Origin: Flavobacteriales bacterium | GTDB lineage: Bacteria; Bacteroidota; Bacteroidia; Flavobacteriales_F; PHOS-HE28 | Length of the DNA stretch: 17,532 nt | Reading direction: 5' to 3' | Assembly (NCBI GenBank): GCA_016715895.1 | Contig: JADJXH010000001.1 | Coordinates: 1-17,532 of the forward strand | Shown here: positions 1-6,670 of the stretch, one piece after another | Layout of the letters: the number at the start of each line of letters is the position of its first letter | How positions within the stretch are numbered: the first letter of the stretch is position 1 | Notes under the pieces: generated by a model | What the model saw: only the letters and a program-made list of their open reading frames with translations | Database searches by the model: none | What the model was told of the DNA's origin: nothing | Program-made: the position numbers and the translations under genes

Positions 1-24
1 GATATAGTTGGGATATGTAACATT

Positions 25-507
25 ATGTCAAGACCTGGGCCACGACCAAAACCAACGAGGGTGAAGGAGCTGGAGGGCAACCCTGGCAAACGGCCGCTGC
101 CGCGCAACGAGCCGCGGCCGCAGTTGCCGGTGAAGCGGCCGCGCGGGATGGGGCGGGGGCAGCGCGCGTATTGGGACCAGCACGCGCCGGAGCTGGAGCG
201 GCTGCGGATTTTGACGGGGCTGGATGTGCCGGCCATGCGGCTGATGGCGGAGCACTATACGTTCGCGCTGGAGGCGGCGCGGATATTGGGGGAGGAGGGG
301 TTGATTGTGGAGGGGCGGGACGGGCCGAAGAAGCACCCGGCCTGGCAGGCGCTACGAGACGCCAGCGGGATGTACCTGCGGTTGGCGGCGGAGTTTGGGA
401 TGACGCCGAGCGCGCGCACCCGGCTGCAACTGCCGCCGGAGGTGGAGCAGCTCAGCCTGGCGGATTTGCTGTTTGAGGCGGCCAACGGGGGAGAGGCGAG
501 TGAGTGA
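25..507 (+). CDS. terS: Phage terminase small subunit, P27 family
   Basis: This 160-residue protein should recognise phage DNA and load the large terminase subunit at the start of packaging. The N-terminus (residues 1-28) is basic and proline-rich and carries the signature of P27-type small terminases, a GPRPKPT stretch followed by KELEGNPGKRPLP. The rest is a helical region (about 45-130) expected to hold the oligomerisation part, and the tail is short and acidic. The length is normal for the family. It starts with ATG; no clear ribosome binding site is visible in the 24 bases before it. Its stop overlaps the GTG start of the large subunit by four bases (GTGA), so the two are probably translationally coupled. 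The family call is from motif recognition and is confident; DNA binding is inferred from the family. Confidence 0.93.
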   Translation: MSRPGPRPKPTRVKELEGNPGKRPLPRNEPRPQLPVKRPRGMGRGQRAYWDQHAPELERLRILTGLDVPAMRLMAEHYTFALEAARILGEEGLIVEGRDGPKKHPAWQALRDASGMYLRLAAEFGMTPSARTRLQLPPEVEQLSLADLLFEAANGGEASE

Positions 508-2093
508 GGTTCCAGGCGGAGCGGTATGCGGCGGATGTGTTGGGGGGGCGGGTGGTGGCCTGCCGCTGGGTGCGGCTGGCGTGTGAGCGGTATGTAGCGG
601 ATAGGGAAACGGGGGCGGCGCGGGGGTTGCAGTTTGATGAGCAGGCGGCACGGATGGCGATTGCGTTTTTCGGGGTGCTGCATCACTGGAAGGGGGAGTG
701 GGCGGGACAGCCAATCAAGTTGGAACCGTGGCAGCAATTTATTATTTGGAATGTGTTCGGGTGGCGGCGGGCGGATGGGCTGCGCCGGTTTCGGACGGTG
801 TACCTGGAGGTGGCCAGGAAAAACGGCAAGACGACGTTGGCGGGGGGCATTGGGTTGTACCTGGCGTTTGTGGATAATGAGCCGGGGGCGGAGGTGTACA
901 GCGTGGCGACGAAACGCGACCAGGCGCGCATCAGCCACCAGGACGCGACGCAGATGGTACGCCGCTCGCCGCAGTTGGCGCGGGAGGTGACGGTGTTCAG
1001 GGACAACCTGCACAGCCGGACCTCGGCCAGCAAATTTGAGCCGCTGGGGAGTGATAAAAACACGCTGGATGGGTTGAATGTGCATGGGGTGATTGCGGAC
1101 GAGGTGCACGCCTGGCCGGATGGGGGGTTGTGGGATGTGATGGAGACGGCGACGGGGGCGCGCCGCCAGCCGTTGATGATTGCGATCACCACGGCGGGGT
1201 ATGACCGGCACTCGTTTTGCTATGGGCTGCACGACTATGCCGAGAAGGTGCTGGGCGGGGTGGTGGAGGATGATAGCTTTTTTGGGATGATTTACACGCT
1301 GGATAAGGGGGACAAGTGGGAGGATGAGGGGGTGTGGGTGAAGGCGAACCCGAATTTGGACGTGAGCAAAAAATCAGATGACATCCGGCGGCTGGCCGGC
1401 CGGGCGCGGGAGATGCCGGCGCGGCTGAATGCGTTCCTGCGGCTGCACCTGAATGTGTGGACGCAGGCGGAGACGCGCTGGATTGATGGGGACAAATGGC
1501 GGGCGGCGGGTACCCGGCCGGTGCCGGCTGAGGCGGCGCTGGCGGGGCGGCGCTGCTATGGCGGGCTGGACCTATCGACCACGACGGACATCAGCGCCTG
1601 GGTGCTGGTGTTTCCGCCGGCGGAGGAGGGGGAGTTGTGGTGGGTGCTGGTGCGGCTGTGGCTGCCGGAGGAGAATTTGCAGCAGCGGGTGAGCCGGGAC
1701 CGGGTGCCGTATGACGCCTGGGCGCGGGCGGGGCTGCTGACGCTGACGCCGGGCAACGTGGTGGATTATGATTGGATTGAGGCGCAGATCCGCACGGACG
1801 CGGCGCAATTTGATTTGGTGGAGGTGGCGTTTGACCCGTGGAATGCGACCAGCGTCACCAACCATTTGGGCGAGGAGGGGCTGACGCTGGTGGAGTTTCG
1901 CCAGGGGTTTGTCACGATGAACCCGGCCATGCGGGCGTTGGAGGTGGCGATTGCGCAGGGGTGCTGGGGCATGGCAACCACCCGGCGCTGGCGTGGATGG
2001 CGGACAATCTGGTGGCGGCGCAGGACCCGGCCGGGAATATCAAACCGGACAAAAACAAATCGCGGGAGCGGATTGACGGCATGGTGGCGCTGA
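504..2093 (+). CDS. terL: Phage terminase large subunit (packaging ATPase/nuclease), frameshifted near its 3' end
   Basis: The motor that pumps and cuts phage DNA. The N-terminal ATPase shows an adenine-binding WQ (residues 76-77), a Walker A ARKNGKTTLA (104-113) and a Walker B VIADE (196-200, D199/E200). The nuclease domain shows the first acid in GGLDLS (D356) and the second in AFDPWN (D444). The GTG start at 504 overlaps the terS stop by four bases. Homology-like sequence stops near residue 486. From there this frame gives an Arg/Trp-rich tail of about 43 residues, while the frame one base back reads as normal terminase to past the third nuclease acid. The break lies at a run of four Gs (1958-1961) where five would restore the frame. 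As written, the product lacks the last catalytic Asp. It is either a real inactivating mutation or a homopolymer miscount. Confidence 0.93.
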   Translation: MRFQAERYAADVLGGRVVACRWVRLACERYVADRETGAARGLQFDEQAARMAIAFFGVLHHWKGEWAGQPIKLEPWQQFIIWNVFGWRRADGLRRFRTVYLEVARKNGKTTLAGGIGLYLAFVDNEPGAEVYSVATKRDQARISHQDATQMVRRSPQLAREVTVFRDNLHSRTSASKFEPLGSDKNTLDGLNVHGVIADEVHAWPDGGLWDVMETATGARRQPLMIAITTAGYDRHSFCYGLHDYAEKVLGGVVEDDSFFGMIYTLDKGDKWEDEGVWVKANPNLDVSKKSDDIRRLAGRAREMPARLNAFLRLHLNVWTQAETRWIDGDKWRAAGTRPVPAEAALAGRRCYGGLDLSTTTDISAWVLVFPPAEEGELWWVLVRLWLPEENLQQRVSRDRVPYDAWARAGLLTLTPGNVVDYDWIEAQIRTDAAQFDLVEVAFDPWNATSVTNHLGEEGLTLVEFRQGFVTMNPAMRALEVAIAQGCWGMATTRRWRGWRTIWWRRRTRPGISNRTKTNRGSGLTAWWR

Positions 2094-2365
2094 TTATGGC
2101 GCACCAGCGGGCGGTGTTGGGGAACCAAATCGCGGGAGGCGGGTGGGGGGGGGGGGCCGGGGGGTGGAGAGAGGAGACGAGGCCGCTGCGGCTGCGGATG
2201 GTAGTGACCCGGTCCCGGCCGGGGGGGGCGCGGGGGTGGCGGTGTTCCTGGAGGCGCCCGCCGGGGGGGGCCGGCGGGGGTTGTTGGGGGGCGGGGGGGG
2301 GGGGGGGGCTGCTGGTGGAGCACCGGCGGCTGAAACATGAGACGCTGGAGCGGCGGATTCGTTGA
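1961..2365 (+). pseudogene. Out-of-frame C-terminal end of terminase large subunit
   Basis: Read in the frame that starts GTG CTG GGG CAT at 1961, this stretch continues the terminase: it gives LGHGNHPALAWMADNLV, then a DPAGNIKPDKNKS block and ERIDGMVALIMAHQRAV. This is the usual terminase C-terminus, with the third nuclease Asp in ERIDG (codon 2075-2077). The convincing match ends near 2125. From about 2140 to 2310 the frame runs through long G tracts and gives Gly/Arg/Trp-rich sequence that need not be protein. The frame stops with TGA at 2363-2365. It has no start of its own and makes sense only as the end of the gene starting at 504. The true stop is probably between 2125 and 2200 but is obscured. 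Confidence 0.8.
2145..2308 (+). repeat. Cluster of long G tracts (possible G-quadruplex or assembly artefact)
   Basis: Runs of uninterrupted G occur at 2145-2156 (12), 2159-2164 (6), 2221-2228 (8), 2263-2270 (8), 2276-2280 (5), 2286-2291 (6) and 2293-2308 (16). Nothing else in the window has runs this long. Four or more G tracts close together could fold into quadruplexes on the + strand. Equally, such runs are where sequencing and assembly fail, and they sit where the terminase reading frame becomes unreadable. Confidence 0.75.
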
Positions 2366-2420
2366 CGAGGAGGTGATGCTGGGAGAATGCCTTGCGCTGG
2401 CAAGCAAAATTGACTGGTAA
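2310..2420 (+). pseudogene. Possible remnant of a small helical protein, frame-broken
   Basis: One frame reads LLVEHRRLKHETLERRIR and stops at 2363-2365. The frame used from 2361 to the TAA at 2418-2420 reads VDEEVMLGECLALASKIDW. Joined, they would make a plausible charged helical C-terminus broken by one indel near 2360. Its beginning would lie in the G-tract region and cannot be read. A frame-0 ATG at 2337 would give only 27 residues. Weakly supported; it could equally be noncoding. Confidence 0.2.
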
Positions 2421-2434
2421 CTAAGAACGACAGA

Positions 2435-2467
2435 CCCCCGGCCGGGGCTGCCCACCCCGGCCGGGGG
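2435..2467 (+). other. 13-bp GC hairpin from two copies of CCCCGGCCGGGG
   Basis: Two copies of the palindrome CCCCGGCCGGGG (2436-2447 and 2455-2466), separated by CTGCCCA, can pair as a perfect stem. With C2435 and G2467 it is 13 bp with a 7-base loop. No T run follows, so it is not a standard intrinsic terminator. Its place after the last terminase codons suggests an RNA 3'-end or stability structure, or simply two neighbouring copies of the genome-wide CCGGCCGG word. Confidence 0.6.
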
Positions 2468-2473
2468 GATAGA

Positions 2474-2503
2474 TTGACAATAACCCCGGTCATGTTGTAG
2501 AAT
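2474..2503 (+). promoter_or_regulatory. Sigma-70-type promoter, TTGACA-18-TAGAAT
   Basis: A perfect -35 box TTGACA (2474-2479) lies 18 bases before a -10 box TAGAAT (2498-2503, five of six consensus bases). The surrounding sequence is AT-rich in a very GC-rich window. The predicted start of transcription is near 2510. It faces the portal and all later structural genes. No experimental support; the match is by eye. Confidence 0.6.
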
Positions 2504-2510
2504 TACAACA
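2493..2510 (+). promoter_or_regulatory. Operator-like perfect inverted repeat over the -10 box
   Basis: TGTTGTA-GAAT-TACAACA is a perfect inverted repeat with 7-bp arms and a 4-base centre. The -10 hexamer lies inside it, the usual position for a dimeric repressor site that blocks polymerase. The repressor is not in the window. The repeat could also form a short RNA hairpin, but most of it is upstream of the predicted transcription start. Confidence 0.5.
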
Positions 2511-2570
2511 ATCTAATTGCTGATGGATTACCACCGGCGCGAGGTCAATGTGACCCGCGCCGGTTTTTGT
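2510..2570 (+). ncRNA. Predicted short transcript between promoter and terminator
   Basis: Promoter and terminator are so close that the default product is an RNA of about 60 bases: roughly 22 unpaired AT-rich bases followed by the terminator hairpin. It has no ribosome binding site or reading frame. It may be a small RNA or an attenuated leader for the portal operon. Existence and ends are inferred only from the two flanking signals. Confidence 0.3.
2533..2570 (+). terminator. Intrinsic terminator
   Basis: ACCGGCGCGAGGTCA pairs with TGACCCGCGCCGGT around the loop ATG, giving a 14-bp stem with one bulged A at 2542, followed directly by a T run (2564-2568, then G, then T). This is a strong Rho-independent terminator on the + strand. 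It lies only about 25 bases downstream of the predicted start at about 2510, so it would end a transcript of about 60 bases unless read through. Confidence 0.8.
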
Positions 2571-2592
2571 TTATGACCAGGACATAATCAAA

Positions 2593-2739
2593 TTGGACCG
2601 AAATGACGTTGTAGCGCTGCTGGGTTTGCTGCTGATGGCCGGCGGGTTGGTGTTTGTCTATTGGCCGTTGGCGCTGATTGTGCCGGGGGCGCTGCTGGTG
2701 GCGTTGGGGGTGACGGGCGCGCGGCGAGGCGGTGACTGA
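2593..2739 (+). CDS. Small membrane protein upstream of portal (48 residues)
   Basis: From a TTG start at 2593, this frame encodes a short charged N-terminus (DRNDVVA) and then hydrophobic segments LLGLLLMAGGLVFVYWPL and ALIVPGALLVALGVTGA, ending with the basic tail ARRGGD. It would form two short membrane helices or one hairpin. AGGA at 2579-2582 lies 10 bases before the TTG. The stop overlaps the portal ATG by one base (TGATG), so translation is probably coupled. Tiny hydrophobic genes between terminase and portal are common in siphophages, but none has a function I can assign. The start is uncertain because no ATG is available before residue 15. The T-rich and G-rich content here is well explained by hydrophobic codons. 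Confidence 0.6.
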   Translation: MDRNDVVALLGLLLMAGGLVFVYWPLALIVPGALLVALGVTGARRGGD

Positions 2740-4718
2740 TGGGTATTTTATCGCGGGCGCTGAGAGTGACGGATGGGGAGGAGGAGCGGCAGTTGTCGCT
2801 GACGGATTATCAGGGGTGGGTGGATGCCGGGCTGGTGCGCTCTTCCGCGGCCGGGGTGAGCGTGACGCCGGACACGGCGATGGCGCTGCCGGCGGTGTAT
2901 GCCTGCGTGCGGGTGCTGGCAGAGGCGGTGGCCTCGCTGCCGCTGATCACCTACCGGCGGCAGGGGGAGGGGCGGGCCAGGGCCACGGATTACTACCTGT
3001 ACAACCTGCTGCACGACCAGCCCAACCCGGTGATGACGTCGTTTGAATACCGCGAGATGATGATGGGCCACGTGTTGACCTGGGGCAATCATCTGTCCGA
3101 GATTCAGTGGTCCACGAATGGACGGATTCAGGCGTTGTGGCCGCTGCGGCCGGACCGGGTGGAGAAGGTTGAGCAGACGCCGGATGGGCTGGTGTACCAC
3201 TACCGGCTGCCTAATGGCGGCATTGAGGAGCTGGCCGAGTGGCAGGTGTTCCACGTGCGCGGGCTGAGCAGTGACGGCATTTGGGGCTGGTCGCCGATTC
3301 GGATGCAGCGCGAGGCGCTGGGGGTTGGGTTGGCGGCGCAGGAGTTCGGGGCGCGGTTCTTCGGCAACGGCACGCACATGGGCGGCATCCTGTCCCATCC
3401 GGGTGTGTTGGGGGATAAAGCATTTGAGCGGCTGCGCACGGAGATGAACGACCGCTGGGGCGGGCTGGCGAACGCCAACCGCATGGCGATTTTGGAGGAG
3501 GGGATGACGTACCAGCGCATTGGGATTCCGCCGGAGGATGCGCAATTCCTGGAGACGCGCAAATTCCAGGTGACGGAGATTGCGCGGATGTACCTGGTGC
3601 CGCCCCATAAAATCATGGATTTGGAGCGGGCGACGTTTACCAACATCGAGCACCAGGCCATCTCGTTTGTGGTGGATACGCTGCGGCCGTGGTTGGTGCG
3701 GCTGGAGCAGGCCATCCACAGCCGGCTGATGAGCGAGCGGGAGCGGCAGAGTTATTTTGTGGAGTTTTTGGTGGATGGGCTGCTGCGCGGCGATGCAATC
3801 AGCCGCTCACAGGTGTATTCTGTCGGCCGCCAGTGGGGGTATCTGAGCGCCAATGACATCCGCCGGATGGAGAACATGAACCCCATCGCCGGCGGGGATG
3901 ATTATTTGATGCCGTTGAACATGGTCCCGGCCGGGGCTGAACCACCGGCCAGGGCGCTGCGGGCGCTGGAGACGATGACCCCGGCCGGGGCGGCGGTGGA
4001 GCAGCGGGCAGTGCGCAGCATCAACGCCCGGCGGCGGCTGCAACTGGCCAACACGGAGACGTACCGCGAGGCGGCGGCCAGGGTGCTGCGGCGGGAAATC
4101 AACGACGTGGGGGCGCAGGCCAAAAAACAACTCGGCCAGCGGGACGCGGCGCAGTTCGTCGAGTGGCTGGATGATTTCTACAGCGAGCACCGGCAATTTG
4201 TGATCACCCAGATGCGGGCGGTGATGGATGCCTATTTGCGGCTGGTGGCGGCGGAGGCGGGGGACGAGACGGCCGCCATCAGCGAGGAGCGTCTGGCGGC
4301 ATTTGTGCAGGCGTATCTGGAGACGTATGCGGACCGGCATACGACCATCAGCCGGCAGCAGGTGACAGACGCGCTGGCGACGGATGACCCGTTGACGGCG
4401 CTGGAGCAGGTGTTCGACGGCTGGCGTGATACCCGGCCGGGGACGATTGCGGGCAATGAGACGGTACGCGGCGGCGGGGCCATCACTAAAATTGTGTACG
4501 CCGCGGCTGGAATTTCGATGCTGCGCTGGCGGAGTGTGGGCGACACGTGCCCCTACTGCCGGCGGCTGGATGGCATGGTGGTGTCGATTGAGGCCAACTT
4601 TTTGGCGGCCGGGCAGGATTTCCAGCCGGAGGGGGCAGAGCGACCGCTGCGCCCCGGCCGGGACGTGGGCCACCCACCGGCGCATTTGGGCTGTGACTGC
4701 GTGATTACGCCGGGATGA
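2739..4718 (+). CDS. Phage portal protein fused to a MuF-type C-terminal domain
   Basis: At 659 residues this is much longer than an ordinary HK97 portal (about 400). Residues about 25-397 are the portal: it has the LPAVYACVRVLAEAVASLPL helix, the LTWGNHLSEI region, the FFGNGTHMGGIL segment, and the typical end near a GGDDYLMPLNMVP stretch. Portals form the ring through which DNA enters and to which the neck attaches. After a low-complexity Ala/Pro linker (about 398-425), a helical region leads to a C-terminal MuF/SPP1 gp7-like module with TCPYCRRLDG and HPPAHLGCDC. C604, C607, H645, H649, C652 and C654 look like a metal-binding set. MuF proteins are minor head proteins needed for morphogenesis or ejected with DNA. 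The gene is uninterrupted and follows the small membrane gene by a one-base overlap. Confidence 0.93.
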   Translation: MGILSRALRVTDGEEERQLSLTDYQGWVDAGLVRSSAAGVSVTPDTAMALPAVYACVRVLAEAVASLPLITYRRQGEGRARATDYYLYNLLHDQPNPVMTSFEYREMMMGHVLTWGNHLSEIQWSTNGRIQALWPLRPDRVEKVEQTPDGLVYHYRLPNGGIEELAEWQVFHVRGLSSDGIWGWSPIRMQREALGVGLAAQEFGARFFGNGTHMGGILSHPGVLGDKAFERLRTEMNDRWGGLANANRMAILEEGMTYQRIGIPPEDAQFLETRKFQVTEIARMYLVPPHKIMDLERATFTNIEHQAISFVVDTLRPWLVRLEQAIHSRLMSERERQSYFVEFLVDGLLRGDAISRSQVYSVGRQWGYLSANDIRRMENMNPIAGGDDYLMPLNMVPAGAEPPARALRALETMTPAGAAVEQRAVRSINARRRLQLANTETYREAAARVLRREINDVGAQAKKQLGQRDAAQFVEWLDDFYSEHRQFVITQMRAVMDAYLRLVAAEAGDETAAISEERLAAFVQAYLETYADRHTTISRQQVTDALATDDPLTALEQVFDGWRDTRPGTIAGNETVRGGGAITKIVYAAAGISMLRWRSVGDTCPYCRRLDGMVVSIEANFLAAGQDFQPEGAERPLRPGRDVGHPPAHLGCDCVITPG

Positions 4719-4728
4719 GGATAAGACG

Positions 4729-5409
4729 ATGAGAGAATTAGAACGACGATTTGTAACGGCTGAATTTCGCGCCGATTCGCCCGACGGGGCAATAGAGGGC
4801 TATGCCGCGGTTTTCAACGCGCAGAGCGAGGATTTGGGCGGTTTCCGCGAAAAAATACGGCCCGGCGCGTTTGCCAAAACGATTCAGGAAGCGGACGTGC
4901 GCGCGCTGTTTAACCATGACGCCAATTATGTCCTGGGGCGCAACCGGGCGGGCACGTTGGAACTGGCCGAGGATGACCACGGGCTGTTGTTCCGGGTGAC
5001 GCCGCCGGCGACGGGCTGGGCGGCGGATTTGCGGGCCAGCATCAGCCGGGGCGACATTGACCAGGCGTCGTTTGGGTTTTGGGTGGTGCGGGATGAGTGG
5101 CGCAATGCCGACACCGGCCGGGAACGGGAATTGGTAGAGGTGGCGCTGCTGGATGTGAGCGTGGTGACCTACCCGGCCTATCCGCAGACACAGGTCACGG
5201 CCCGCTCGATGAATGATGTGATTAGCGCGCTGCGCAGCATGGACGTTACCGCGGACGAGCTGCGCGCGCTGATTGACCAGATAACGACCATGTTGCCCGC
5301 TGCGCCGGTCCAGGTGGACCACCCGGCGACGGCGGAACCGGTGAGCGTGGCGCAGGTGCGCCAGGCAATGCGCCGGCGACGCCTGCAACTGGCACAATAC
5401 CAACTCTAA
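4729..5409 (+). CDS. HK97-type prohead protease (U35 family)
   Basis: This 226-residue serine protease matures the prohead by removing the N-terminal delta part of capsid subunits. The fold signature runs from IEGYAAVFN through GGFREKIRPGAFAKTI, then FNHD (catalytic His63), QASFGF (nucleophile Ser114) and VEVALLDVSVVTYPAY (candidate acidic residue Glu137). The protease domain ends near residue 160. The rest is a linker and a basic C-terminal tail with MRRRRLQ. The ATG at 4729 has GAGGA at 4717-4721, seven bases upstream and overlapping the portal stop. It lies directly before its substrate gene, as usual. The gene is intact and the call is confident. Confidence 0.95.
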   Translation: MRELERRFVTAEFRADSPDGAIEGYAAVFNAQSEDLGGFREKIRPGAFAKTIQEADVRALFNHDANYVLGRNRAGTLELAEDDHGLLFRVTPPATGWAADLRASISRGDIDQASFGFWVVRDEWRNADTGRERELVEVALLDVSVVTYPAYPQTQVTARSMNDVISALRSMDVTADELRALIDQITTMLPAAPVQVDHPATAEPVSVAQVRQAMRRRRLQLAQYQL

Positions 5410-5422
5410 GAGGAGATTGACC

Positions 5423-6103
5423 ATGAGTAACATTATGTTGGAACTGCGCCAGCGTCAGGAGCAAACACTGAGCCAGGCGCAGGCGATGGTAACAGCGGCG
5501 GAAACCGAGGATCGGGATTTCACGCCAGACGAACAGACGCAGTATGACGGCCTGCTGGCCACTGTGGAGCAGCTCCGCGGCCGCATTGGGCGGTTGGAGG
5601 GGTTGGGCGCGCAGACCGCGACCAGCACCCGCCAGGCCCCGGCCGTGCTGAGCATCCCGCGCGGTGACAATGAGACCCGCGCCCTGGCGCACTTTTTCCG
5701 CACCGGCAACACTGGCCACCTGGGCGAGATGCGGACGGAAATGGAAAACGGCAGTGTGGGCGTCAGCATGCGCATTCCGACGGCGCGGGAAATGCGCGCG
5801 GTCACGGACAGCACCATGAACATCACCACGACCACGGACGGTGGGTATGCCGTGCCGACCGGGTTTGTGCGCGACGTTGCCAAACGCAAAAGCGAGATGA
5901 TGCTGGCCGACCGGCTGGGCTGCCTGTTGATTCATCGGCAAAGGCACGACCGTCAACTATCCGGCCGAAGGGCAGGACCCGCAGTCGTTTGTCAGCCACG
6001 AACGAGCAGAGTGACGCACATGACGTGGCCTGGAGCCGGAACGCCGGCGTCCTGGCACTCGTGGCGTTCACTTTGGGCTTTTACACCCGCGCGGTGGAGC
6101 TGA
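5423..6103 (+). pseudogene. Major capsid protein (HK97 fold), N-terminal fragment, frameshifted
   Basis: Starts at ATG 5423 with AGGAG at 5411-5415, a strong site as expected for the most abundant virion protein. Residues 1 to about 65 are a Gln/Glu-rich coiled coil (LELRQRQEQTLSQAQAMV onward), the delta or scaffold-like part removed by the protease. Residues about 70-170 lead into the capsid fold, with DGGYAVPTGFVRDVAKRKSE and MMLADRLGCL. Capsid-like sequence ends near 5932. Beyond it this frame gives unrelated Arg-rich sequence to the stop at 6103. The continuation GKGTTVNYPAEGQDPQSF is in the frame one base forward (from about 5931 to the TGA at 6012-6014), then shifts forward again. The whole gene, 5423-6663, would be 412 residues if two extra bases were removed, a normal length. 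Confidence 0.88.
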
Positions 6104-6663
6104 CCACGCAGTTGATGCGCGATGAGGACGTCAACCTCATGGGTTACATCGCCGACAAAATCAGCCGCGAGTATGCGCAGACGCACAACAGTCTGCTGAT
6201 TACCGAGGCGGCCGCCAGCGGCACGGCGCTCAAAACCTACGCCAGCGCCACGGCCATCGCGGCCGGTGAGCCTGAGGACATCGTGTTTAACGACACCCTG
6301 TCTTACTACCTGGACGAGAGCAACAGCAACGCCTGGGTCACCCGGCCGTCGACGTTCGGCAACATCGCCAGCATTACCGGCAACGCCCGGCTGTACGCGG
6401 AGACCCCCGGCGGGTCGTTCGGACGCGAGCTGTTGGGGTACCCGGTGCTGTACAGCAACCAGGTCACGGCCACGGCGGCCAGCGCCAAAGACTTGTACTT
6501 TGGCAACTGGTATTACATGGGCTACCGCGAGGACCCGACCATCAACCTGTTGGTCAATCCCTACCGCTCGCCCGGCCTGACCATCCTGGAGTATTCGTTT
6601 GGGGCAGTGTACAAACTGCGCCAGGCGGGTGCGCTGGGCTATGGGGTACATCCGAGCGCATAG
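5989..6663 (+). pseudogene. Major capsid protein (HK97 fold), C-terminal fragment
   Basis: This frame carries the rest of the capsid protein. From about 6010 it reads SDAHDVAWSRNAGVLALVAF, then the highly typical ELTTQLMRDEDVNLMGYIAD and EYAQTHNSLLI of the spine and E-loop/A-domain region, and ends GALGYGVHPSA. The first codons after the TTG at 5989 overlap a different frame that holds the true preceding segment, so TTG 5989 is unlikely to be a real start: there is no ribosome binding site and no ATG until 6112. It is the third piece of the gene that begins at 5423. The two breaks lie near 5930-5936 and 5990-6014, neither in a long homopolymer. Confidence 0.88.
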
Positions 6664-6670
6664 GACGACG

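Noticed and set aside
1838..1960. Upstream part of the frame that carries the terminase C-terminus
   Set aside because: Before 1961 this frame is a Gly/Val-rich shadow of the true terminase frame; only the later part is terminase.
2143..2340. Gly/Ala-rich 65-codon open frame
   Set aside because: Its composition comes directly from the G tracts and it has no protein-like features.
2573..2587. ATG at 2573 as the start of a gene after the terminator
   Set aside because: It stops after four codons; the hydrophobic frame from TTG 2593 is the plausible gene.
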